From an uncultured Prevotellaceae bacterium (GTDB lineage: Bacteria > Bacteroidota > Bacteroidia > Bacteroidales > Muribaculaceae): a stretch of DNA of 64,000 bases. Within the stretch, counting starts at the first letter, position 1, and every line of letters starts with the position of its first letter. The notes under the pieces were generated by a model. That model was not told the origin of the DNA and did not search any database. It saw nothing but the letters and a program-made list of their open reading frames with translations. The stretch is taken from the NCBI GenBank assembly GCA_900318865.1, contig ONMF01000001.1, positions 124,001-188,000 of the forward strand, in the 5' to 3' direction. Positions 40,994 to 49,548 of the stretch are shown piece by piece. Made by a program: the position numbers and the translations under genes.

Positions 40994-41545
40994 ATGAGAG
41001 ACTATTCAAATCAACTAACATTCGTATTCGACCTCGATAACACATTGGTTGAAACTGACCGCGCAAATAATCTTTCATATATGGACGCCATAAATACAGT
41101 TCTCCACTCAAGCATCAGTTGGGATTTCAATAACCGCTTCACCCGCAATGAGTTGTGCCTACTATTTCCCAACTTGTCGGAAGAATTATATGAGAGCGTC
41201 ATCAAAACAAAAAATGAACGTTTTTATGCTCATATGGGTGATACTACGTTAAATACTAATCTAGTCAAAGTGTTGGGTGTCTTGTACAGCACGGGATGCC
41301 GCACCATTCTTTTGACGAACTGCCATAGAGAACGTGCACTGTCTGTTTGCAATCACTATGGCATATCACAGTTGTTCTCGGATAAATATTATGCCGAAGA
41401 TAAGGTTGGCAGCAAATATGAGGTTCTTATTCGAAATGGTTTCGACTTGAGTTCGGTTATCCTTTTCGAGAATGAAACCGAAGGAGCGCAAGAGGCAATG
41501 GCAAATGGCATTGCCGAGAGAAATATTATTGGTATAAAATTTTAA
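40994..41545 (+). CDS. HAD-family hydrolase
   Basis: 183 residues from the start at 40994. HAD motif I is FVFDLDNTL (nucleophile Asp13, acid Asp15). Motif II is TILLTNC, the motif III lysine lies in EDKVGSK, and an acidic motif IV-like FENETEG is near residue 165. A phosphatase acting on a small phosphorylated metabolite is likely. It heads an operon with a PRTase-like and a DprA-like gene (12- and 32-base gaps). The frame extends 14 codons upstream, into the promoter, so the ATG at 40994 is preferred. Confidence 0.85.
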   Translation: MRDYSNQLTFVFDLDNTLVETDRANNLSYMDAINTVLHSSISWDFNNRFTRNELCLLFPNLSEELYESVIKTKNERFYAHMGDTTLNTNLVKVLGVLYSTGCRTILLTNCHRERALSVCNHYGISQLFSDKYYAEDKVGSKYEVLIRNGFDLSSVILFENETEGAQEAMANGIAERNIIGIKF

Positions 41546-41557
41546 TGAATTATTGAT

Positions 41558-42217
41558 ATGAAGCGATTTACAATTCTGGCAAATGAAAGTTCATTCCGCG
41601 GTGATAGTTTCGGCGTGAAGTGTCTCTCTCGCGATGTGCAAGCATTCTATCATGAGGACTATTTTCCAGGCAACAATTGGAAAACCACTGGCACTATCGA
41701 GAACACTATTTGCACATTGAAGAATGACATTACTCCCTACACTCCAGTGATTCTTCAAGGTGCATGCAATAGACTCGCTCAAATATTAAGAATTGATTTG
41801 CCTCAAATCCTAAAAGCAACGGGGCTGGCTCAAATAAGGGTATGTGTCACACCCAGGGCAAAAAAAGAAGTCCATTATCGCCCCGATCAATTGTATTTAA
41901 GGGCAACCATACAAGCTGTGGTTCAAAGTCTTGCCGGATTTAATGACGGAACACATGACATCATTCGCCACACCGATACTAAAACTACCCATCGCGCTCG
42001 TTGGGGATATGGCGGAGACGGACGGATGCCATATGCCGGTATTACGAGTGATACTTGCACACTTTCTGATGAAATTATCGGGAAAGATATTCTTCTTATC
42101 GATGACTTATACACCAAGACTGTCAACATAGACGAAGACTGTCTTCAGGCTCTTATTGACAAAGGAGCAAGGAGCGTTTACTTCTACTCAATTGGTAAAA
42201 CACTGAGTAGATATTAA
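41558..42217 (+). CDS. phosphoribosyltransferase-like protein
   Basis: 219 residues. The type I PRTase PRPP-loop region reads DILLIDDLYTKTVNIDE (177-193); the acidic pair Asp182-Asp183 is kept, but the usual T-x-G-x-T loop reads YTKTVN. The upstream core has VRVCVTPRAKKE-type strands and HRARWGYGGDGR, perhaps for substrate. In this operon it could make or break a nucleotide-like metabolite handled by the HAD enzyme (inference). PRTase-DprA pairs occur in bacterial defence neighbourhoods. Confidence 0.78.
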   Translation: MKRFTILANESSFRGDSFGVKCLSRDVQAFYHEDYFPGNNWKTTGTIENTICTLKNDITPYTPVILQGACNRLAQILRIDLPQILKATGLAQIRVCVTPRAKKEVHYRPDQLYLRATIQAVVQSLAGFNDGTHDIIRHTDTKTTHRARWGYGGDGRMPYAGITSDTCTLSDEIIGKDILLIDDLYTKTVNIDEDCLQALIDKGARSVYFYSIGKTLSRY

Positions 42218-42249
42218 TCAAATCAGTATTCTCATTAAATTCTTCTCAT

Positions 42250-43176
42250 ATGCTATACACAGACAACGCATTAAACATATTAACAGCAAGGACTTATCCA
42301 AAGAAAGGGCCTGCATGGATTAATAAAAACTTAAGCGGTAACGAGGAACTTGCCACCATTTATCGCCTTCTTGAAACACATGAATATGAATTCATGAAAA
42401 AGAGGGATTTAGTGAAAAGGACCATTGTCCAACTTGGCGATAGTATTGATGGTGTTGTCGCAATTGGGGATAACCACTTCCCGTCAGTAAGAGGTTCTGT
42501 AAAGCCTGCTGACCAACCATTTGCACTCTTTTATAAAGGTGACATTAGTTTATTAAATAAAAGCAACCTCAATATTGCAGTCATTGGAGTGTTAAACCCT
42601 GATGACAAAATTGAGTTGACCGAAAGGATGGTGACAACCGAGATTCTTAAACATGGAGCAACGATAGTTAGTGGTCTAGCTCTCGGCTGTGACACCATCG
42701 CCCACAAAACAGCGCTTGAACAATCCGGTAAAACTATTGCCATACTGCCCGGAGTGCTCAACAGTATTATTCCCAAAGAAAACATTGAACTTGCAGAGCG
42801 AATTGTGGCAAGTGGAGGACTTCTTATAAGCGAATATTACGAAGCCCCCAAAAGTCGCAACGATATGATAAGCCGTTTTGTCGTTCGTGATAGACTTCAA
42901 GCCTTGTTTTCAGATGCAGTCCTTCTTGCTGCAAGTTATGCGCCAAATAATCTCGGAAATGACAGTGGCTCAAGACATGCAATGGATAAAGCCAAAGCCT
43001 ATGGTATTAAAAGAGCTGTCATATATAACGATGCAAAGCATCAAAGCAACCCCATGTATGATTTAAACAGACAAATATTGCATGGCGATAATACTGTCAT
43101 ACGCATTGACTCAATCAATCTGACTGAAACAGTTCAGCGATTATGCTCAAAGACAAATGAATTGTCATTGTTTTAG
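42250..43176 (+). CDS. DprA/Smf-like protein
   Basis: 308 residues. The Rossmann DprA domain has IAVIGVLNP (about 108), VSGLALGCDTIAHKTAL (140-156) and AILPGVLNSIIPKENIELA (164-182), the three DprA landmarks. It departs from housekeeping DprA in the first motif (VIGVLNP instead of VGSR-type) and in lacking a C-terminal winged helix. DprA proteins bind single-stranded DNA or nucleotides; here the operon context points to defence rather than transformation (inference). The island terminator follows. Confidence 0.87.
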   Translation: MLYTDNALNILTARTYPKKGPAWINKNLSGNEELATIYRLLETHEYEFMKKRDLVKRTIVQLGDSIDGVVAIGDNHFPSVRGSVKPADQPFALFYKGDISLLNKSNLNIAVIGVLNPDDKIELTERMVTTEILKHGATIVSGLALGCDTIAHKTALEQSGKTIAILPGVLNSIIPKENIELAERIVASGGLLISEYYEAPKSRNDMISRFVVRDRLQALFSDAVLLAASYAPNNLGNDSGSRHAMDKAKAYGIKRAVIYNDAKHQSNPMYDLNRQILHGDNTVIRIDSINLTETVQRLCSKTNELSLF

Positions 43177-43203
43177 AAACGGTTTAGATTGAATTAAAAT
43201 TTT

Positions 43204-43242
43204 GCCTCGGAATGCTGGCGCAATTCGGGGCTTTTTATTGCG
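43204..43242 (+). terminator. terminator of the island's second operon
   Basis: GCCTCGGAAT and ATTCGGGGC (43204-43231) pair with one G-T and one mismatch around a GCTGGCGC loop, followed by TTTTTATT. It closes the HAD-PRTase-DprA operon. 43243-43448 is GC-rich and shows no gene; it marks the return to backbone composition. Confidence 0.7.
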
Positions 43243-43448
43243 TACCAACTGTTGGTGGCGGTGGCTCGCTCAATCCTTTCTTCGTTTTGGATGCGGCTCG
43301 GCATGGAAACCAAACGAGTTTAGTTCTCTGCTCTTACCTAGCTCCAATGGTGGCGTGGCTCGCTGCGATGCGGGAGTTGTTTCGGGGGTGAATTTGTGAA
43401 CGCACCGCAATCGGGAAAAATGGGAATGCTTTTGGGTGGTTTGGCGGG

Positions 43449-44897
43449 TTATTTGAAGGGGAGGGCGGGGGTGTGCATGGCGCGGGCTACGTCGTGGGCG
43501 TCGAAGGGCAGGGGGGCGCGGCCGAGTTCGGGGGCGTTGAATGAGCGGAGGCAGTTGTCGTAGTAGGCGGGGTCGCGCTGGGGCAGCACAAAGGGCTTGT
43601 GGGGGCGTCCATCCTTGTCGATGTAGCAAAAATAGGGCTTGCCGTAGAGTCCGTCGTCGCGCTTGCTGGCGAAGACGAACCATCGGCCGTTAGACGACCA
43701 TGCGTGGTAGGTGTCGCTTTTGGGGCTGTTGACCACGGCCAGCGTGTCGACGGCTCCGGTGGTGAGGTCGAGCAGCTGCAGGTCGGCCTCGGTATGCCAA
43801 ATGGGGAAAGTGCCATAATGGGCCACGGTGTAGAGCACGTAGCGGCCGTCGGGCGAGACACGGGGGTGCGACACCGAGCGTTTGTCGGGCGAGGGGCCGC
43901 TGGTGGTGGGCCCCACGATGGTGTCGACACGGCCGCCGATGGTGCCGGTAGATTCATCGAAACCGATGCGGCACAGGCTGTACTGCAGCTGCTCCACTTG
44001 TCCGGGCAACTCCACAGTGCGTGCCACGCAGTAATAGATGTGGCGTCCGTCGGGCGCGAAGGTGGGGAACGTCTCCAGGTGCATGCTATCGGCCAGCAGG
44101 GGCGATGAGATGATGCGCCGGGTTTTCAGGTCGGCCACATAGACGTCGCTTTTGTCGTCGTACACCTCCAGCCGCTTTGCCGCGCGGCTGTGGAAAGCCG
44201 GGATGATGACATTGGTGGAGAAGGTGATGTAGCGCCCCGACGGGCTGAAGCCGAAGTAGACGCTGCCCGACACCATGCCCGGGGCCTTGATGTCGAGTTT
44301 TGAAAGTGTGCCGGCGTCGTTGAGGATGGCTCCGCCTCCCTCGCCTCGCACATACATCATGGAGCGCTGCGCGCTTTGGCCGGCATAGGTGTGGCAGTTC
44401 ATGCAGCGGTCGCCCACGAGCTGGTGAGTGCTGATGGGGCGCTCGTCGAAGTTCTCGACGCACCGCTCGTAGAGGGCCAGGTGGTGGTAAACCTCGTAGT
44501 CGGGCTCGATGAGCCGGTAGGTGAGGTAGGGGTCTATGCTGTCGGGCACCACGGCCCAGGTGGTGTGGTAGGCTATCCACTGCTGGCCGTGGAGGGTGCG
44601 AATCTCCACGTTCATCGCTTTGCCGCTGTGCTCGGCCAGCAGTTGCCGCCACCGGTCGATGTCGAAAACTGCGCGGTTGTCGCCACTCTTGGCCAGGGTG
44701 ACGCCGTCGACGAGCACCCACACGCCCTGTGCGCTGTCGCGGGCCAGGAAGTTGAGCGGCGCCACATTCACAGGCAGCGTGACGTCGGTGTAATCGGGGT
44801 AGATGGGCGGACGGCCGTCGGCGTCGGTCACCGGGCGGTTGTCGTTGCAGGCCATGAGCACCGCTGTGGCGATGATGATGTACAGGAAGCGATTCAT
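43449..44897 (-). CDS. lipoprotein with CxxCH haem motif and beta-propeller-like repeats
   Basis: 482 residues from the start at 44897. The N-terminus ends in the lipobox LMAC, so it is a lipoprotein. RCMNCHTYAG near residue 166 is a cytochrome-c-type CxxCH. The C-terminal 300 residues show TolB/PD40-like repeats (FSPSGRYITFSTN, FAPDGRHIYY, VSPDGRYVLYTV, SSNGRWFVFASKR). It probably anchors in the periplasm or outer membrane and carries one c-type haem (inference). It overlaps the upstream membrane-protein gene by 4 bases, and the two likely work together. The frame runs upstream to 45170 without coding character. Confidence 0.82.
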   Translation of the reverse strand: MNRFLYIIIATAVLMACNDNRPVTDADGRPPIYPDYTDVTLPVNVAPLNFLARDSAQGVWVLVDGVTLAKSGDNRAVFDIDRWRQLLAEHSGKAMNVEIRTLHGQQWIAYHTTWAVVPDSIDPYLTYRLIEPDYEVYHHLALYERCVENFDERPISTHQLVGDRCMNCHTYAGQSAQRSMMYVRGEGGGAILNDAGTLSKLDIKAPGMVSGSVYFGFSPSGRYITFSTNVIIPAFHSRAAKRLEVYDDKSDVYVADLKTRRIISSPLLADSMHLETFPTFAPDGRHIYYCVARTVELPGQVEQLQYSLCRIGFDESTGTIGGRVDTIVGPTTSGPSPDKRSVSHPRVSPDGRYVLYTVAHYGTFPIWHTEADLQLLDLTTGAVDTLAVVNSPKSDTYHAWSSNGRWFVFASKRDDGLYGKPYFCYIDKDGRPHKPFVLPQRDPAYYDNCLRSFNAPELGRAPLPFDAHDVARAMHTPALPFK

Positions 44898-46486
44898 TGT
44901 GATTGTTTCATTGCCACGTCGTAGTAGCGCCAGTAGCTTCCGGCGAACATCGGGTTGGCAGGATTGTCGTTGTAATTTTTCCAAGCGTGGCGCACCTCGG
45001 TGAGCTTGATGTATCGTTGCCAGGTGTCGAGATCGGCCTGCTCCACCGCCAGGCAGATGCACAGCGCCTGCTGATAAAGCGGCTTGAGCCGCGGCTTTCC
45101 GTTGGCCATGCACAGCGCATCGTAGTCGGCCTTGAACGATGGGAGGTCGGCAATCTGCAGGTCGGTGCACAGCAGATAGTCGAGCGCAACGATATTGTCG
45201 GGGTTGGAACGCACCAGTTCACGCAGAATGGTGCGCGCGTGGTCGCCGATGCGCAGCGTGTCCTGCTTGTTGACCATCGTGCGCTTGGCCTCAATCTCCT
45301 CGCGCACAGCCGGGGTCATGGTGGCAGGATGGTGGGCCACGGCCCATCGCCGGTAGGCCAGCGTGTTGCTCAGGATATTCAGGTATTTGCACGCTGCCAA
45401 GGTGTCGGCCGTGACGAGATTCACCTCGGCCATGCGTTTTAGCATGCGCGCATTGTGGTTGTGCGGTGAAAAAGTGGAGGCCAGCAGGGCCGCGCGCTCA
45501 GCGTACATCATGTCGCCCACCGTCCAGTAGAGCTCGGGCATCGTGTTGATGATGAGCTTGGGCGTGGTGGGGCCCACGGTGTAGAGCGTGCCCAGTTCGG
45601 TGGGCTGGGTGCTGAGCAGCACATCGGGCAGCCGTCCCTGCCGCGCCATGACCATATTATAAAATAGCGTTTGCAACGGCGTGGGGTGCTCGGTCCTCTG
45701 CACGGTGGCCACAATGCGGTCGTAGCGTCCGAAATAATAATTATTGTCGGCCTCAAGGTCAGCCTCAAGGTCAAAGTCGGGTTTTGACAGCCGGCCCACA
45801 CCAGGCCACGCCAGTGCGTCGTCCAGGCGCAGATAGCATTTTTCAGCCGCCACCCACACCTCGAAGGCCGTCACCGCCAAAGCAAGCATCCAGGCCATGA
45901 GATAGTAGCGGTTCTTATGCTTGTGGCAAATGACATCGGCCACCCACAGCGCCATCAGCACCCATACGCCGTAGCCGGCCATCCAGTAGGTGGCACCGGC
46001 CGCGATGGGATAGAAAATGGCCGGCCACCAGTGGTTGTGGTTCCACACCATCGATGTGGCGATGAAGGCCGCGATGCCCAGCGCCAAAGCCACGAGACTC
46101 GACAGCTCGTGCCCGGCATCGAAAAATGTGACGGCCTCGACGGTGGCCAGCACCAGTGCCAGCACGGTGGAAACCGATGACGCCAGCCCGAGCCTTCGCG
46201 CCGCAGCGCGCGCGAGTAATGCAGTGCCCATGAGCGCCAGCGTGAGCACGGCAGGACCTGCATAGGCGTAGTAGAAAAATTGGGTAAGGAAGTCTCCCGC
46301 CAGGCATGCCAGCCACGCCGGCTTGTCGAAGTAGCCGAGCAGCTGCGAAGTCGTGAAGGTGAACAGATGGTTCTGCTCGTTGAAAAACAGATGATAGCGA
46401 TAGAACCACTGGAAAAACACAAAACAAGCTGCCGCCCACAAGAGCAGCAGCGCCACACCCGGCCATCGAGATTCGCGCGCTTTCAT
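44894..46486 (-). CDS. polytopic membrane protein, DUF6057-like
   Basis: 530 residues from the start at 46486 (MKARESRWPGVALLLLWAA). About six to seven membrane helices fill the first 220 residues, including FQWFYRYHLFFNEQNHLF. A soluble helical C-terminal half resembles tetratricopeptide-type repeats (NARMLKRMAEVNLVTADTLAACKYL). This architecture matches a Bacteroidetes-specific family of unknown function (DUF6057, recalled rather than checked). Its stop overlaps the start of the haem-motif lipoprotein. Confidence 0.75.
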   Translation of the reverse strand: MKARESRWPGVALLLLWAAACFVFFQWFYRYHLFFNEQNHLFTFTTSQLLGYFDKPAWLACLAGDFLTQFFYYAYAGPAVLTLALMGTALLARAAARRLGLASSVSTVLALVLATVEAVTFFDAGHELSSLVALALGIAAFIATSMVWNHNHWWPAIFYPIAAGATYWMAGYGVWVLMALWVADVICHKHKNRYYLMAWMLALAVTAFEVWVAAEKCYLRLDDALAWPGVGRLSKPDFDLEADLEADNNYYFGRYDRIVATVQRTEHPTPLQTLFYNMVMARQGRLPDVLLSTQPTELGTLYTVGPTTPKLIINTMPELYWTVGDMMYAERAALLASTFSPHNHNARMLKRMAEVNLVTADTLAACKYLNILSNTLAYRRWAVAHHPATMTPAVREEIEAKRTMVNKQDTLRIGDHARTILRELVRSNPDNIVALDYLLCTDLQIADLPSFKADYDALCMANGKPRLKPLYQQALCICLAVEQADLDTWQRYIKLTEVRHAWKNYNDNPANPMFAGSYWRYYDVAMKQSQ

Positions 46487-46577
46487 AACGATGCCGAAAT
46501 TACTAAAAAAAAACGAACCCTGCAAATACGCCCGCCTAAAGCCTACAGCCGTGCTCATAAAAAACGAAAAACAAATA

Positions 46578-46615
46578 GAAAAACGGGCGCAGCCTGCTAG
46601 AGTGACTGCGTCCGT
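46578..46615 (-). terminator. clpB terminator
   Basis: On the minus strand ACGGACGCAG pairs with CTGCGCCCGT (46615-46583, one mismatch) and is followed by TTTTTC. It is 31 bases after the clpB stop. Confidence 0.75.
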
Positions 46616-46645
46616 TTAATCTCCCGGCAAGAGGTGCCGGTGGCG

Positions 46646-49234
46646 TCAGTTGTTGAAAACAATCTGGCCCGACCGGGCATCCAGCACGATGGGCTTGTCG
46701 CGTTCCACACGGCGGGCAATGATTTCCTTGCTCAGCGGGTTCAGCACCATGTTCTGGATGGCACGTTTCACCGGCCTTGCACCGAATTCGGGGTCGTAAC
46801 CGGCGCCGGCCAGTAGCTTCACGGCAGCTTCGGTCGCCTGCAATTCGATGCCGCTTTCGGCAAGCATCTTCTTCACTGCGTTCAGCTGCAAGTTCACAAT
46901 CTGCTCTATCTGCTTCTCGTCGAGCGGCGAGAACATGATCACGTCGTCGATACGGTTCAAGAACTCGGGCCTTATGGTCTGCTTGAGCAGATTCATGACC
47001 TCGCCACGCGTGGAGTCGATGATTTCACGCCGGTTCTGGTCAGTGAGATGCTCGAAACGCTCACGAATGAGGCTCGAGCCCAAGTTGCTGGTCATGATGA
47101 TGATGGTGTTCTTGAAATTGACGGTACGTCCCTTGTTGTCGGTAAGCCGGCCGTCGTCGAGCACTTGCAGCAACACATTGAACACGTCGGGGTGGGCTTT
47201 CTCGATTTCATCAAAAAGAACCACCGAATAGGGCTTGCGCCTGACGGCCTCGGTGAGCTGGCCGCCTTCATCGTAACCCACATAGCCCGGAGGGGCACCG
47301 ATGAGCCTGGTGGCTGAAAACTTCTCTTGATACTCGCTCATGTCGATGCGCGTCATCATGTTCTCGTCGTTGAACAGGTAGTCGGCCAAGGCCTTTGCCA
47401 GCTCGGTCTTGCCCACACCGGTCGTTCCCAGGAAGATAAACGACCCGATGGGCCGCCGCGGGTCGTTCAGGCCGGCCCGGCTTCTCCTCACGGCATCGCT
47501 GATGGCCTTGATGGCGTCGTCCTGGCCCACGACACGCTTGTGCAACTCGTCCTCCAGGTGCAGCAACTTATCCATTTCGCTCTGCAGCATTTTGGTCACA
47601 GGGATGCCCGTCCAGCGGCTCACCACATCGGCAATGTCGTCGCTGTCGACCTCTTCTTTGATGAGCGCCTTGTCGCCCTGCATGGAGCGCAGTTTTTCTT
47701 GAATCTGCCGGTTCTGCTCCTCCTTCTGGCGGATGAGTGAATAGCGAATCTCGGCCACCCGGGCATAGTCGCCATTGCGCTCGGCCCGCTCGGCATCGAA
47801 GTTGAGATGCTCGATGTCGATTTTATTCTGCTGGATGCGGTTGATGAGCTCTTTCTCATTCTGCCACTTGGCTTTGTAATCGCGCTCCTGTTCCTTGAGC
47901 TCGGCAATGTGCTTGTCGAGCTGGGCAATGCGTTGCTCGTCGCCGTCGCGCTTGATGGCCTCGCGCTCAATCTCCAGTTGAGAAATCTTTCGACTGATTT
48001 CGTCCAATCCCTGCGGCACCGAGTCCATCTCGATGCGTAACTTCGCGGCAGCCTCATCCACCAGGTCGATGGCCTTGTCGGGCAGGAAACGGTCGCTGAT
48101 GTAGCGCTGGCTCAGCTGCACGGCCGCAATGATGGCATCGTCTTTGATACGCACCTTGTGGTGATTCTCGTATTTCTCCTTCAGACCACGCAGAATGGCG
48201 ATGGCGCTCTGCTCATCGGGCTCGTCGACCATGACAATCTGGAACCGGCGCTCGAGCGCCTTGTCCTTCTCGAAATATTTTTGATACTCGTCGAGCGTGG
48301 TGGCCCCGATGCTGCGCAGCTCGCCACGCGCCAAAGCCGGCTTGAGAATATTGGCCGCATCCATGGCACCGCTGCTCTTGCCGGCACCCACCAGCGTGTG
48401 AATCTCGTCGATGAACAGGATGATCTCGCCGCCGGCCTGCGTGATTTCATTGATGACAGCCTTGAGCCGTTCCTCAAATTCTCCCTGATACTTGGCCCCG
48501 GCGATGAGTGCGCCCATGTCGAGCGAGTAGACTTGCTTCATCTTCAGGTTTTCGGGCACGTCGCCGCGCACGATTCGCTGGGCAAGCCCCTCGACAATGG
48601 CGGTCTTTCCCGTACCGGGCTCGCCGATGAGGATGGGGTTGTTTTTGGTGCGTCGGCTCAGGATTTGCAGCACACGCCTGATTTCATCGTCACGCCCGAT
48701 GACAGGGTCGAGTTTTCCCTGACGCGCACGCTCATTGAGGTTGATGGCATATTTGCTCAGCGCATGGTATTGTTGCTCGGCTTCCTGGCCGGTGGCTTTC
48801 TTGCCCTGGCGCAATTGCCCGATGGCTTCCTTGAGGTCTTTCTCGGTGAAACCGGCATCTTTTAGAATGCGCGATGCCTGTGAGTTGACTTGGAGCAATG
48901 CCAGCAAAATGGCCTCGATGGTGACATATTGGTCACCGTTCTTCTGGGCGATGTCGGTCGCCTTTTGCAACACTTGACTGGCTTCGTTGCTCAGATAGGG
49001 CTCACCACCGCTCACGCGCGGCAGAGAGCTCAACTGCGCCTCAAGCTGACGGTCGACCAGCGACGGTGTGATGTCCAATTTCTGAAAAATGAACTTCACC
49101 ACAGCCTCGCCCTCGGTCATCACAGCCTTGAGCAAGTGCAGCGGGTCGATGGCTTGGTTGCCTTCGGCGCGCGCAATGTCGATGGCTTTCTGCACCACCT
49201 CTTGGCTTTTGATTGTGAAATTGTTGAAATTCAT
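46646..49234 (-). CDS. clpB: ClpB disaggregase
   Basis: Hsp100 AAA+ chaperone (862 residues) that extracts aggregated proteins with DnaK. The N-terminal Clp repeat domain precedes AAA module 1 (Walker [11 protein letters not shown] near residue 205). Then come the coiled-coil middle domain ([21 protein letters not shown]) and AAA module 2 ([10 protein letters not shown] near 605, sensor-2 [10 protein letters not shown] near the C-terminus). Length is normal. The promoter is sigma-54-like (49288-49303). Confidence 0.98.
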   Translation of the reverse strand: MNFNNFTIKSQEVVQKAIDIARAEGNQAIDPLHLLKAVMTEGEAVVKFIFQKLDITPSLVDRQLEAQLSSLPRVSGGEPYLSNEASQVLQKATDIAQKNGDQYVTIEAILLALLQVNSQASRILKDAGFTEKDLKEAIGQLRQGKKATGQEAEQQYHALSKYAINLNERARQGKLDPVIGRDDEIRRVLQILSRRTKNNPILIGEPGTGKTAIVEGLAQRIVRGDVPENLKMKQVYSLDMGALIAGAKYQGEFEERLKAVINEITQAGGEIILFIDEIHTLVGAGKSSGAMDAANILKPALARGELRSIGATTLDEYQKYFEKDKALERRFQIVMVDEPDEQSAIAILRGLKEKYENHHKVRIKDDAIIAAVQLSQRYISDRFLPDKAIDLVDEAAAKLRIEMDSVPQGLDEISRKISQLEIEREAIKRDGDEQRIAQLDKHIAELKEQERDYKAKWQNEKELINRIQQNKIDIEHLNFDAERAERNGDYARVAEIRYSLIRQKEEQNRQIQEKLRSMQGDKALIKEEVDSDDIADVVSRWTGIPVTKMLQSEMDKLLHLEDELHKRVVGQDDAIKAISDAVRRSRAGLNDPRRPIGSFIFLGTTGVGKTELAKALADYLFNDENMMTRIDMSEYQEKFSATRLIGAPPGYVGYDEGGQLTEAVRRKPYSVVLFDEIEKAHPDVFNVLLQVLDDGRLTDNKGRTVNFKNTIIIMTSNLGSSLIRERFEHLTDQNRREIIDSTRGEVMNLLKQTIRPEFLNRIDDVIMFSPLDEKQIEQIVNLQLNAVKKMLAESGIELQATEAAVKLLAGAGYDPEFGARPVKRAIQNMVLNPLSKEIIARRVERDKPIVLDARSGQIVFNN

Positions 49235-49287
49235 ATTGTTATTCTCCTTTCTATTTGCGTTTTATTGATGTTTCCAAATCGGGCACT

Positions 49288-49303
49288 TGCAAGCCTTGTG
49301 CCA
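49288..49303 (-). promoter_or_regulatory. sigma-54 (RpoN) promoter of clpB
   Basis: On the minus strand TGGCAC-AAGGC-TTGCA matches the sigma-54 -24/-12 consensus at every conserved base, with exact spacing. Initiation would fall near 49277, giving a leader of about 43 bases before clpB. About 50 bases upstream is a palindrome, TGTGCCA-CAAAT-TGGCACA (49343-49361), well placed as an activator site. No TAnnTTTG box is seen for this gene. Confidence 0.72.
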
Positions 49304-49469
49304 CGACCGATTTGAAAGCGAATGACTGACAAAATGGCAATCTGTGCCACAAATTGGCACACAGCATGACAATGCCCCGCAGTCTTGGTGAGAATATGGC
49401 ATATAAATATGTATATACATAACCGAAAACTATAAATTTTAGTTTTTCTTGAAAAATTTTCCTGAAAAA

Positions 49470-49501
49470 TTTGCACGAGTCAATATTCTATTTTATATTT
49501 G
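49470..49501 (+). promoter_or_regulatory. promoter of the TrpB2 gene
   Basis: TTTG at 49470-49473 and TATATTTG at 49494-49501 with a 20-base spacer, 47 bases before the start codon. Confidence 0.7.
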
Positions 49502-49548
49502 CATAAAATTTACGCAAATTCAAATAATAATTCAAAAATAATGCAATT

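Noticed and set aside
42250..43176. Housekeeping DprA for natural transformation
   Set aside because: It is in the AT-rich island, altered in the first motif, lacks a winged-helix tail, and is cotranscribed with a HAD and a PRTase-like gene.
49235..49330. CIRCE/HrcA operator at clpB
   Set aside because: The inverted repeat CAAATCGG...CCGATTTG does not match TTAGCACTC-N9-GAGTGCTAA. The sigma-54 match within it explains the region better.
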